Assembly (NCBI GenBank): GCA_049603715.1
Contig: JBMYSW010000008.1
Location: 1-64,000 of the forward strand
Direction of reading: 5' to 3'
Length of the DNA stretch: 64,000 bases
DNA from: Pontibacterium sp049603715
GTDB taxonomy: Bacteria; Pseudomonadota; Gammaproteobacteria; Pseudomonadales; Balneatricaceae
Within the stretch, counting starts at the first letter, position 1. The number at the start of each line of letters is the position of its first letter. The notes beneath the pieces are model-generated. The model made no database searches. It had not been told where the DNA came from and was given only the letters and a program-made list of their open reading frames with translations. Position numbers and translations under genes: made by a program. This document shows, piece after piece, positions 25,138 to 31,979 of the stretch.

Positions 25138-25407
25138 ATGAGAGTTGTCGTCAACATTCCCCCAGGGAGCCACCCTGAACTGTTCAAAGAATTAGAAAAG
25201 ACGCCGCCACGGGAACGCGCTGAGCGTCTGCGGATGCTGGCCACCTTTGGGTTAATTCACATGAGCCAACCCAATCTATCCACGACATCTGTACCAGTGG
25301 ATGGCCTTGCACCAGATGGTGAAGTGACTTCTATGAGTACAGCGCCAGAACCCAAAGCAGAATCACGTAAACAATCATTAAAATCAAAACTAGGGCTGGG
25401 CTTATAA
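25138..25407 (+). CDS. srpR: SrpR, ParR-like adaptor of the partition system
   Basis: An 89-residue basic protein beginning MRVVVNIPPGSHPELF, a pattern of ribbon-helix-helix DNA-binding proteins (about residues 1-45, with PPRERAERLRMLATFGL as helices). The rest is low-complexity and polar, ending SRKQSLKSKLGLGL, as in ParR proteins that use a flexible tail to contact the actin-like filament. It begins 2 bp after srpM and ends 1 bp before int, so transcription of partition genes runs into the integrase gene. The identity rests on order and the dimer-type N-terminus. Confidence 0.8.
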   Translation: MRVVVNIPPGSHPELFKELEKTPPRERAERLRMLATFGLIHMSQPNLSTTSVPVDGLAPDGEVTSMSTAPEPKAESRKQSLKSKLGLGL

Positions 25408-25408
25408 C

Positions 25409-26650
25409 ATGGCGTTATCAGTTAGCTGGCTCGATGCCAGGTTAAATAAAGAAGCAAAAGAAACCGTAGTAAAAGCCGACCGAGATGGGCTAAGTGCTCG
25501 GGTATCGCCCAAGGGCAAAATTGTTTTTCAGTTTCGTTATCGTTTCGATGGCAAGCAACAGCGGGTAGACATTGGTACTTACCCACTTATGAAGCTTGCT
25601 GAAGCCAGGAATGAGCTGGATAGGTTAAGGGCAGTACTTGATCAGGGCAGAAATCCCAAGCTCTACCTACAACAGGAACGGGCCAAGTATTCTGCCAATC
25701 AAAGCTTCGAATCGATTTTTCGAGACTGGATAGACTCTGCCGGTAAGCAAGGGCTAAAGGAGAAAACGTGGCACTACCAAAAACGCAGCAGTGAAATATA
25801 TTTGCTGCCCCGACTTGGCAAGTACCCATTAACTGACATCAATGAATTGTCCTTGCGAAACTGTCTTCGTGAGGTTTCGGAGTCGTCCCCTTCAAACACA
25901 GAACGTCTGGTGTCTGTGCTGCACAAGTTTTATGACTGGCTGATTGATGAACAAATTTTGGAAATTAACGCTGCCGCTGGGATCACAGCAAAAAAGGTTG
26001 GCGGTAAGAAAGGCAAACGAACTCGGGTGCTAAATGACAACGAGATCAGGATACTTTGGCGCTATTTGCATGAGTCAAAAATCACTGAGAAGAATCGCAT
26101 CTACATAAAACTGCTTCTCTTATTGGGAGGGCGCAAGGGCGAACTCATTCAAGCTGAAAAGCATCACTTTGACTTGCAATCTGCAATGTGGACAGTGCCC
26201 ATAGAGATCCGCAAACAAGGTGAGAAAATTGGAGCGCCGATCATGCGGCCATTGATTAAGCCAGCTATTGAGCTGATTGAACTGGCGATGCAGATGAGCA
26301 AATCAACCTACTTGTTTCCCGCGAACGGACAAGAAGAGCTTGCCACAAATGGCTTTGATACCACTATTCCTAACAATGTGAAAATCTGGGCTCGCAGATC
26401 GCTTGGTATTGAGATGGAACACTGGTCTATGCATGATCTTCGAAGAACGATGCGAACGCGAATGTCTGCCATCACGACGCAAGAAGTTGCCGAGTTGATG
26501 ATTGGCCACAGCAAAAAAGGGTTGGATGCTATCTACAACCAATATCAGTACCTGGATGAAATGCGTCATGCTTACGACGTTTGGTATCAACAGCTAGAAA
26601 CCATCATCGAGCCGACAGGCTTTCCATTCAACTGGCGTTTCAGACAGTAA
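25409..26650 (+). CDS. int: Tyrosine site-specific integrase of the ICE
   Basis: A 413-residue integrase, the length I recall for SXT Int. N-terminal DUF4102-like arm-binding domain (about residues 1-90), SAM-like core-binding domain (about 95-190) and catalytic domain (about 205-390). Catalytic residues are visible: Arg in LLLGGRKGELIQA (about 245), HDLRRTMRTR (about 345), the second His in ELMIGHSKKG (about 368) and Tyr in GLDAIYNQYQYLD (about 377). It recombines attP with attB in prfC. It lies downstream of srpMR with a 1-bp gap, so it may be expressed from that transcript and from its own promoter. xis is 538 bp further on and runs the other way. Confidence 0.95.
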   Translation: MALSVSWLDARLNKEAKETVVKADRDGLSARVSPKGKIVFQFRYRFDGKQQRVDIGTYPLMKLAEARNELDRLRAVLDQGRNPKLYLQQERAKYSANQSFESIFRDWIDSAGKQGLKEKTWHYQKRSSEIYLLPRLGKYPLTDINELSLRNCLREVSESSPSNTERLVSVLHKFYDWLIDEQILEINAAAGITAKKVGGKKGKRTRVLNDNEIRILWRYLHESKITEKNRIYIKLLLLLGGRKGELIQAEKHHFDLQSAMWTVPIEIRKQGEKIGAPIMRPLIKPAIELIELAMQMSKSTYLFPANGQEELATNGFDTTIPNNVKIWARRSLGIEMEHWSMHDLRRTMRTRMSAITTQEVAELMIGHSKKGLDAIYNQYQYLDEMRHAYDVWYQQLETIIEPTGFPFNWRFRQ

Positions 26651-26924
26651 GAATTTGTCGCTACCGCTACCAGGAGATTGGGATTCCTTATTGTGACCAC
26701 GTCAAAAACCTTCTCAATGTTGTTTTTTGACTGGTCGCTTTAAAACTAGGCTTAAGCCGCATAGCTATCATCAGGGTTTAATCTGGTCATTTTTCAGCCT
26801 GAACTCTTGAGTTTCTCAGTTTGAAACCACATTTAATTTGTAGTGCTTTAGGAAGTGAAACCTTGGGTTCCATTGCTGTTCTTGAATGCACCTCCAGTTA
26901 GATTCAATTTATTGAGGATTCCAA

Positions 26925-27137
26925 ATGGCGAAAGGTTCAAGTATCAACGGCAATGGCGGTAAAAATGGTGGAAATGATAGCTACACAATTACAGGGCGCG
27001 GCGAAGTAAGTCGAAAAACACTGGTTCGTGAAGTTAAGGAAGGTAAACATCCAGACACGCACATTTACAAGCGCAATGGTGTGGAGTACGCCCGAAACAA
27101 TCCAAATCACGATAAGCCTGACAACATTAACGAATAA
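26925..27137 (+). CDS. DUF3892-type small protein between int and xis
   Basis: A 70-residue protein: Gly/Asn-rich start (GNGGKNGGNDSYTI), then SRKTLVREVKEGKHPDTHIY and a polar tail. The sequence pattern of a small domain that ends with IYKRNGVEYARNNPN is that of DUF3892. GAGG precedes its ATG. It is separated from int by 274 bp in which I see no other gene, and followed by a hairpin terminator at 27150-27175. Function unknown; such proteins are common at ICE ends. Confidence 0.65.
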   Translation: MAKGSSINGNGGKNGGNDSYTITGRGEVSRKTLVREVKEGKHPDTHIYKRNGVEYARNNPNHDKPDNINE

Positions 27138-27149
27138 TATTGTTAAGAG

Positions 27150-27175
27150 GTTAAGGGCGGAACTTTGCCCTTAAC
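27150..27175 (+). terminator. Hairpin terminator between the DUF3892 gene and xis
   Basis: GTTAAGGGC (27150-27158) and GCCCTTAAC (27167-27175) form a 9-bp stem with an 8-base loop between two converging genes. No long T-run follows, so it may be weak or bidirectional. Confidence 0.55.
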
Positions 27176-27188
27176 ACTTAAACCCTGC

Positions 27189-27383
27189 TCAACCTTCACT
27201 GTTCTCATACTCCTCCAAGTCTTCAATGTGCCAAAGCTTGTTTCGTGTATTTCGGTTGATACGAGGTTGCGGCAAGCTGCCATCTTTTATTCTTCGCCAG
27301 AGCGTCGTATAGCTAATGTGGTATCGAGCCATAACTTCGTAAGACGTGAGAAAAGGGGTTACTTGGTGCGCTACTGCTGTCAT
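27189..27383 (-). CDS. xis: Xis, AlpA-like excisionase
   Basis: A 64-residue MerR/AlpA-type winged-helix protein. The helix-turn-helix is SYEVMARYHISYTTLWRRIK (about residues 15-34), followed by a wing with QPRINRNTRNKLWHIEDLEEY. It is the recombination directionality factor that Int needs to excise the ICE. The ATG at 27383 is preceded by AGGAGA with 6 bases between; an ATG 6 bases upstream has no room for it. It faces away from the nearby element end and lies where the SXT xis gene is. Confidence 0.85.
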   Translation of the reverse strand: MTAVAHQVTPFLTSYEVMARYHISYTTLWRRIKDGSLPQPRINRNTRNKLWHIEDLEEYENSEG

Positions 27384-27840
27384 CTGCATTCTCCTGAAAA
27401 TCAATGTAAAGCTATCATCGCCTGATTCATCACTTGTTGATGGTCAGAAAGATGCATGATTTGTTCAGAAGATCAGGTCCATACAAATGAACTTTTAGGA
27501 CAGCAGGAAAGCAACCGTTAACCAATTCAACCGGCAAACAATTAGAGATAATCGCGAACGTCTTACCATCATTTCTCGATTTTTAGCAGGAAAAATATAG
27601 GTAAGTTTTGGCCAGAACCCAGTAACCACAAGGCCTACAGCTAGGTTTGTGTCATGGAATTTGGCTAAAAACGGTAAATATGGTGATTTGTACTCAAGTT
27701 TGTACACACTTTCCGAGGTTACGTTTGAACATCATTGAAAAGCAAAGAAACGAGAAAAAGACAAAAAGCCTTTAAATTCAGTACGTAGAGATGTGATTGT
27801 GGTGTGCAATGAAAGGTGGCTTTAAGCGTTGAAAGGCTGG
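27384..27840. other. ICE end between xis and the attachment site
   Basis: About 450 bp with no credible gene. It holds the promoter of xis and should hold Int and Xis binding sites, but I could not pick out repeats with confidence. GTACTCAAGTTTGTACAC near 27692 has a short inverted element (GTAC...GTAC). Confidence 0.5.
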
Positions 27841-27870
27841 GCGGCATCAGGGTGCGAAATAATCGCAAAG
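27840..27870. other. attL: attL: junction of the ICE with host prfC
   Basis: On the minus strand, bases 27880 down to 27843 read as the prfC codons for RRTFAIISHPDA, a near-universal N-terminal motif of release factor 3. Then, where prfC continues with GKTT, the sequence turns into unrelated codons (AQPFNA and a stop). SXT/R391 elements integrate at this very place. The conserved core must lie in the part coding ISHPDA, near 27843-27862. The other junction, with the rest of prfC, is not in the window. Confidence 0.85.
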
Positions 27871-27915
27871 GTACGTCGCTGAGCGACCTGCTGCTGAACA
27901 ATTTGCTGAGACATG
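27843..27915 (-). pseudogene. prfC: Displaced and frameshifted 5' fragment of prfC
   Basis: The ATG at 27915 begins the displaced prfC start. It reads MSQQI and then leaves the prfC frame: the frame giving VAQRRTFAIISHPDA is shifted by one base relative to that ATG, and has no start codon of its own before an upstream stop. One extra base in the ATTTG region near 27903 would explain it. After integration, family ICEs provide a new start for prfC at the other end, so this piece is free to decay. A sequence error or an unusual native start are the alternatives. Confidence 0.7.
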
Positions 27916-28263
27916 AAGGCTCTTCTTTTTAGGCGTAACGCAAACCCTCTTCCCCTGCGCACAAAAGGTGTGGAGCAGAAAAAGACAGTTTAACAAAAAT
28001 ATGAGGGCGCTTATTTTCGCCGATCTTGCAGTGATACACAATGTTGAAGGCGTATTAGGGGGAGAATATACCGCTTCGCTCTTCAACAGAATAAGGCTTA
28101 GGACACCAAAAGAGGCAACAGGGGCGCTTACGGGCAAAGGAAAAGGAGGTAACCAAACCCGCAAGCGCGAGACTTAGTTTTACTAGAAGTCATAGGGATG
28201 ATCAACTTTTATATCGTTATAGTTTTTATCGGGCTACACAGGCAGCGATAGCTAACTCAAAAG
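27916..28263. other. Host intergenic region upstream of prfC
   Basis: 348 bp between sodX and the prfC fragment. It should contain the original prfC promoter, now cut off from most of prfC. A purine-rich tract with AAAGGAAAAGGAGG sits at about 28136-28149. No RNA gene, repeat or second coding region is evident. Confidence 0.5.
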
Positions 28264-28551
28264 CTATAGAGAAATCCGCCAAAAAACGCGACCGATTAAG
28301 TGCTTTCGGGACAGGCAACCCATGGTTGCGGAAGAGGTGCTTTGGGGGTTATCGCCTTTGAGTGTGAACTGGCCCTCGGGCAATATGCTGGCGACTCGTT
28401 TAATGATAACTCCCAAGGAGGGGTGGTTTACCACCAGTACATCGCCTTCGCGAAGTGGCGTAACCGGCCAACGAAAGCTAACCACATAGTCACCCGCCAA
28501 AAAGGCGGGTGACATGCTGTCACCACTAATGCGATGCACTTTAAATAGCAT
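28264..28551 (-). CDS. sodX: SodX, maturation protease for Ni-superoxide dismutase
   Basis: A 95-residue member of the signal-peptidase S26 fold. Catalytic serine in RISGDSMSPAFLAGD (about residues 7-21) and lysine in GVIIKRVASI (about 47-56). It is smaller than leader peptidase and has no clear membrane anchor. Genes of this type beside sodN cut off the propeptide so that histidine becomes the new N-terminus that binds nickel. It starts 19 bp after sodN. No clear hairpin follows it, so transcripts might run on towards prfC. Confidence 0.88.
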   Translation of the reverse strand: MLFKVHRISGDSMSPAFLAGDYVVSFRWPVTPLREGDVLVVNHPSLGVIIKRVASILPEGQFTLKGDNPQSTSSATMGCLSRKHLIGRVFWRISL

Positions 28552-28570
28552 GATGACTAAACCAGCTCAA

Positions 28571-29071
28571 TTAAACCAACTTAGGGTAAACCACGGGCAG
28601 CGCCGGTGGGTATGGGCATGGAGCGGTAAAGGTGGTGATGTTTTTGGTTTCCCAAAAGCGTTTGGCTAATTCATTCACTAGCTCTAAAAGCGCAATGCCT
28701 TTGTCGCGATCGATGTGTTGTTTACACGCCGAACCTGCCAACATAATTTGGTGCACCAGCTCAGAGGTATCCGGAAACGCCGCAAACTGAGGCTGCTTAA
28801 AGTAGTCACCCCAAATAGTGGTCACTTCATCTTTGACCTTTTTGGCATGGGTTTCTTTTTCGGCAACGAGGCGAGCCAAGGTCGCTTGCTGGCTCAAAGT
28901 AAGGGTTTCGTTTGCTTCGAGTTCAGCGATAAGGTCCATCAAGCGAATGACGCTTAACGCAGCCACGATGGCCACTTGAGGTTCGTAAATCTTACAAGGA
29001 ATATCGCAGTGTGCCTGGGCTGTATCAAAGCCAAACGCTTTATCAAAAGTACTCAATAAACGGTGCATCAT
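28571..29071 (-). CDS. sodN: Nickel-type superoxide dismutase
   Basis: A 166-residue NiSOD precursor. The nickel hook HCDIPCKIYEP starts at residue 21, so a propeptide of about 20 residues (ending DTAQA) is cut to expose His1, Cys2 and Cys6 as ligands. The four-helix bundle follows (KDEVTTIWGDYFKQPQF is a typical helix). The enzyme destroys superoxide without iron. It follows the His-rich peptide gene with one base between stop and ATG, using AGAGGA within that gene, so translation is coupled. The Fur box at 29817 suggests that it is made when iron is short or Fur relieved. Confidence 0.95.
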   Translation of the reverse strand: MMHRLLSTFDKAFGFDTAQAHCDIPCKIYEPQVAIVAALSVIRLMDLIAELEANETLTLSQQATLARLVAEKETHAKKVKDEVTTIWGDYFKQPQFAAFPDTSELVHQIMLAGSACKQHIDRDKGIALLELVNELAKRFWETKNITTFTAPCPYPPALPVVYPKLV

Positions 29072-29072
29072 T

Positions 29073-29288
29073 TTATTTTTCCTCTTTATCTAGACGATTA
29101 CGTTTCGTCATTTTAACGGCAGCGAACGTCGCAGTGATTGCCGCAACACCAATGGCTGCGTAAAAAAGTACGTGCAGAGGTTCTGCAGTCCAGTGGCCGT
29201 GGTCATGGCCTGGGTGAGCAAGCGCAAAAGGCGCAACCAGTGACGAAAGCATCGCCACAAGGCCTAATAGGGTGTGTTTAACCGACAT
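29073..29288 (-). CDS. Histidine-rich membrane peptide in the NiSOD operon
   Basis: A 71-residue protein with a cleavable signal (to about residue 24, PFALA), then a histidine cluster HPGHDHGHW (about 25-33), one membrane segment (about 40-60) and a short basic tail. After signal cleavage the metal-binding histidines would face the periplasm, with the tail inside. The HPGHDHGH cluster resembles the start of HupE/UreJ nickel proteins. Coupled to sodN by a one-base gap, it might gather nickel for the enzyme or sense metal. That role is inference. Confidence 0.7.
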   Translation of the reverse strand: MSVKHTLLGLVAMLSSLVAPFALAHPGHDHGHWTAEPLHVLFYAAIGVAAITATFAAVKMTKRNRLDKEEK

Positions 29289-29291
29289 ATA

Positions 29292-29750
29292 TTACAAACT
29301 CCCTTCTTTTGGGTAGTGATAAGAATCTTTAACGGCACGGCGTAGGCTCGGAAGGTCAACAATGTTGTCTAAACGAGAGACTTCTTGACCACAGTCGCGG
29401 CTGTAGTCTTGGCAAAAGTTCATCATGGCCATTCGACAGCGCTGCAACCCGTGATAGAGAGCTTCTTCTTTAGGGCCACCCGCCTCATTCGCCAAACCAG
29501 TGCACAAAAAGCTGTACAAAGAACGGAGCTGCACTTCGGCGTCGTCTAGGCGCTGCTGCTCTAGAAACAAGTCAACGAGGTTAAGGTCAGTAATTACCAC
29601 CGCTGCGACCGCTTCTTCGGCATTGTGCCAATGGGGGTATAGGGCGCGGGCACGTACTTGAGCGTGGGTGTAACATTCACGCGCTTCACAGTATTGGTGT
29701 TTACGAAAGTACTGATTACCCGCGTTTATCTCTTGCTTCCAACGTTCCAT
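29292..29750 (-). CDS. Fur-controlled helical-repeat (TPR-like) protein, first gene of the NiSOD operon
   Basis: A 152-residue soluble helical protein with a repeat pattern, W-KQEINAG-N-YF (about residues 4-18), ALYPHWHNAEEAVAAVVITD (about 37-56) and RLDDAEVQLRSLYSF (about 68-82), resembling TPR motifs. GGAGC precedes the ATG at 29750, which I prefer because the longer frame would start only 10 bp from the Fur box at 29817. A second gene of the same pattern is at 62759, also behind a Fur box. It begins the operon with the His-rich peptide, sodN and sodX. Function unknown; it may be a chaperone or a regulator of metal handling. Confidence 0.7.
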   Translation of the reverse strand: MERWKQEINAGNQYFRKHQYCEARECYTHAQVRARALYPHWHNAEEAVAAVVITDLNLVDLFLEQQRLDDAEVQLRSLYSFLCTGLANEAGGPKEEALYHGLQRCRMAMMNFCQDYSRDCGQEVSRLDNIVDLPSLRRAVKDSYHYPKEGSL

Positions 29751-29816
29751 CAGGTGCTCCTTTTGTTTGTCGAGCCAAATACTTGGATGACTCAAAGGTT
29801 CGCGCAAAAAATTAAA

Positions 29817-29831
29817 TGATAATGATTATCA
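29817..29831. promoter_or_regulatory. Fur box of the NiSOD operon
   Basis: TGATAATGATTATCA is a perfect 7-1-7 inverted repeat (TGATAAT / ATTATCA), the classical iron-dependent repressor site. It lies 67 bp before the ATG at 29750 of the first gene. Confidence 0.88.
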
Positions 29832-30029
29832 TATTGATTTGTATTTATATAAAATTATGCAGCGAAGGTAAAGGGCTTTTTCTGCGGAAAAGATGTAATC
29901 AGTCAAAGGAATGGATATGAATGAGCCGCCACCAGAGCCACCACGTTAACGGGAAGCTAGGCTCATAGTGGGCACAGTGGCCCACACGCGTACTGATAGT
30001 GCATCAGTGCAAATACAATAAAACGAGAC

Positions 30030-31154
30030 TTAGGGACGACAAGGACGTAAGCAGTACTCGTTAAGCTCGCTCATAGAAGACACCCCACTGAGTGCCAATG
30101 CCACTTCAAACTCCTCACGAATTAACCGAAGCATGTGGGCAACGCCCAAAGCACCGGCGACGGCTAAGGCATAAAGTTGAGGGCGCCCTAACATCACCGC
30201 ATTTGCTCCAAGTGCAAGTGCGACGAGAACATCGGTTCCTCGCGTCACTGCCCCATCAAGAATGACAGTAAAGTCAGGCCCCACCGCTTTACGAATTGAC
30301 GGGAGCATGTCCAGAGCTGGAGGTGCTGTATCAAGCACGCGGCCACCGTGGTTCGATACGATCACACCGGCGGCACCTAGGGTTTGCGCACGTTTGGTAT
30401 CGTCAGGGTGTAAAATACCCTTCACCACAACCGGTAAGGTCGTATTCTCGATCAACCAAGCTAAGTCATCCCATGTTGGTGCTTCGCTCATCATCCCTTG
30501 CAGCACAATGCTTTGGTCTGGCGTGAGTGACTGACGTGGCAACTCAGGGCGATCATATAAGTTAACCGCACTCACACCGTCGGGCAAATTAAAGCCAGCC
30601 CTTTGTGCACGGTTGCGAATCCCATGGATTGGCGCATCCACAGTAAAAACAATGTAATCAAAACCTGCGGCTTCGGCGCGCTTTACCAAGCTAAGGGTGT
30701 AGTTTTTATCGGCCTGAAAATACAGCTGAAAGCCTTTAGGTTGCTCAAGCTGCTGCGCCAACTGCTCCATCGGTAATGACGATAACGTACTCACCACCAT
30801 ACCTGTTTCGAGTACGTTAGCTGCTTCAGCCGTGGCCGCTTCGCCTTCGGGATGAGCTAAGGTTTGAAAGGCCACTGGCGCCAACAAAATAGGGTGACGA
30901 AAGGGTAGCCCCATCAACTTAGTTTGGGTTTTAACGCCCGTCACATCATTTAATACCCTCGGCACAATTTGCCACTGAGCAAACGCAGACGTGTTCGCTG
31001 ATAAGGTGTGCTCATCACCAGAGCCGCCCGCGATATAGGCATAAATATCATCGCGAAAGTAGTCGGCGGCCTCTTTGGCATAGTCTCGCAAGCTAACCAG
31101 TCGCGGAGGAATTTGGTTCAAAGGGGCTTTGATGTAATGGTTAGGACGTTGCAT
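30030..31154 (-). CDS. FMN-dependent alpha-hydroxy-acid dehydrogenase/oxidase
   Basis: A 374-residue TIM-barrel flavoenzyme of the lactate dehydrogenase/glycolate oxidase family. Visible features: IPPRLVSLRDYAKEAADYFR at the start, DYIAYIAGGSGDE-like (DIYAYIAGGSGDEHTLSANT, about residue 32), FQLYFQADKNYTL, the catalytic VSNHGGRVLDTAPPALD (about 265) and the FMN-phosphate region ILDGAVTRGTDVLVALALGANAV. The His and Arg for hydride transfer are both there. I use the ATG at 31154, which overlaps the piuC stop by one base (TAATG). It runs with iron-uptake genes, perhaps as part of an organic-acid metabolism linked to iron. The substrate (lactate or another hydroxy acid) is unknown. Confidence 0.88.
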   Translation of the reverse strand: MQRPNHYIKAPLNQIPPRLVSLRDYAKEAADYFRDDIYAYIAGGSGDEHTLSANTSAFAQWQIVPRVLNDVTGVKTQTKLMGLPFRHPILLAPVAFQTLAHPEGEAATAEAANVLETGMVVSTLSSLPMEQLAQQLEQPKGFQLYFQADKNYTLSLVKRAEAAGFDYIVFTVDAPIHGIRNRAQRAGFNLPDGVSAVNLYDRPELPRQSLTPDQSIVLQGMMSEAPTWDDLAWLIENTTLPVVVKGILHPDDTKRAQTLGAAGVIVSNHGGRVLDTAPPALDMLPSIRKAVGPDFTVILDGAVTRGTDVLVALALGANAVMLGRPQLYALAVAGALGVAHMLRLIREEFEVALALSGVSSMSELNEYCLRPCRP

Positions 31155-31837
31155 TAAGTATCGGCCCATTGTTGAAGAAGGTTTTGGTAAGTGCGGTTAA
31201 GACGAATTAAGTTTTCGTCGCCCGCAGGTAGCTGCTGTGTTAGCGACTGTAAACTGGTATCCACATCAAACAGCACTTCGCGCTGAGCATCGCTGCGTAC
31301 CATGCTTTGTAGCCAAAACACCGCACAGGTGCGTACGCCAGAAGTTACGGGCAATACTTGGTGTAAGCTGGTTGAGCTATACAACACCATGTCTCCCGCC
31401 GCTAGTTTAATTTCTTGAGTACCGTACTTGTCTTGAATTTGAAGTGCACCGCCTTCGTAAGTGTCGGGGTCACTTAAGAAGAGAGTGGCAGAAAGGTCGG
31501 TGCGTAAACGCATAGCCGTACCGGGAATGACTCGCAAGGCGTTATCCACATGCAGGCCATAGCCTTCACCAACGTGACATCGATTAAACAAAGGTGGATA
31601 AATCCGTTGTGGTAAGGCGGATGAGATAAACAAGTTACTCTGTGCCAAAGCATCCATCACCACATCGCCAAGCTGTTGCGCAAGTTGGCTTCGTTCGTCA
31701 AGCTGCTGGTTATTTTTAACATGCACGGCTTGGCCGCCTGCTGTTTTACTGCCCGACTCCCAAGGTGCAGCATCAAGCTCTCGCTGAACCACTTCTAACA
31801 CACGAGGGGATAAAAGCTTTTCTATTTTTACAATCAC
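31154..31837 (-). CDS. piuC: PiuC/PKHD-type Fe(II)/2-oxoglutarate hydroxylase
   Basis: A 227-residue non-haem iron dioxygenase. Iron ligands: HVDNALRV (His-x-Asp, about residues 97-99) and the distal His in LYSSTSLHQVLPV (about 158); the 2-oxoglutarate arginine in VTSGVRTCAVFW follows (about 168). Length and start IVKIEKLLSPRVLEVVQREL are typical of YbiX/PiuC proteins that go with Fiu/PiuA-type siderophore receptors. It lies behind the receptor gene after a terminator, and its stop overlaps the FMN enzyme. It may modify a siderophore or related substrate, but the reaction is not known. Confidence 0.9.
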   Translation of the reverse strand: MIVKIEKLLSPRVLEVVQRELDAAPWESGSKTAGGQAVHVKNNQQLDERSQLAQQLGDVVMDALAQSNLFISSALPQRIYPPLFNRCHVGEGYGLHVDNALRVIPGTAMRLRTDLSATLFLSDPDTYEGGALQIQDKYGTQEIKLAAGDMVLYSSTSLHQVLPVTSGVRTCAVFWLQSMVRSDAQREVLFDVDTSLQSLTQQLPAGDENLIRLNRTYQNLLQQWADT

Positions 31838-31922
31838 GTAACCAGCCTATCTGTGGTTAATTATCTATTAAGCGTTTGATGATACCGCAATTATACGAAG
31901 CTACAGTGTAGAGCTGCCGCAA

Positions 31923-31945
31923 AAATGGGGGCTAAGCCCCCATTT
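31923..31945 (-). terminator. Hairpin terminator after the siderophore receptor
   Basis: AAATGGGGGC (31923-31932), TAA loop and GCCCCCATTT (31936-31945) form a perfect 10-bp stem. On the minus strand it ends in a run of T, so it stops transcripts coming from the receptor gene. Confidence 0.85.
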
Positions 31946-31979
31946 GATTTCGCACTTACGCGATGTTCACCCTATACCT

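Noticed and set aside
27847..28164. Frame of about 100 codons on the minus strand across the prfC start
   Set aside because: Composition is random-like, and it is explained by the shifted start of the prfC fragment plus upstream sequence.
29914..29949. Tiny frame MDMNEPPPEPPR near the NiSOD promoter, with AAAGGA in front
   Set aside because: A proline-rich leader peptide is possible, but it runs in the opposite direction to the operon and no gene lies behind it on that strand. Twelve codons can arise by chance.
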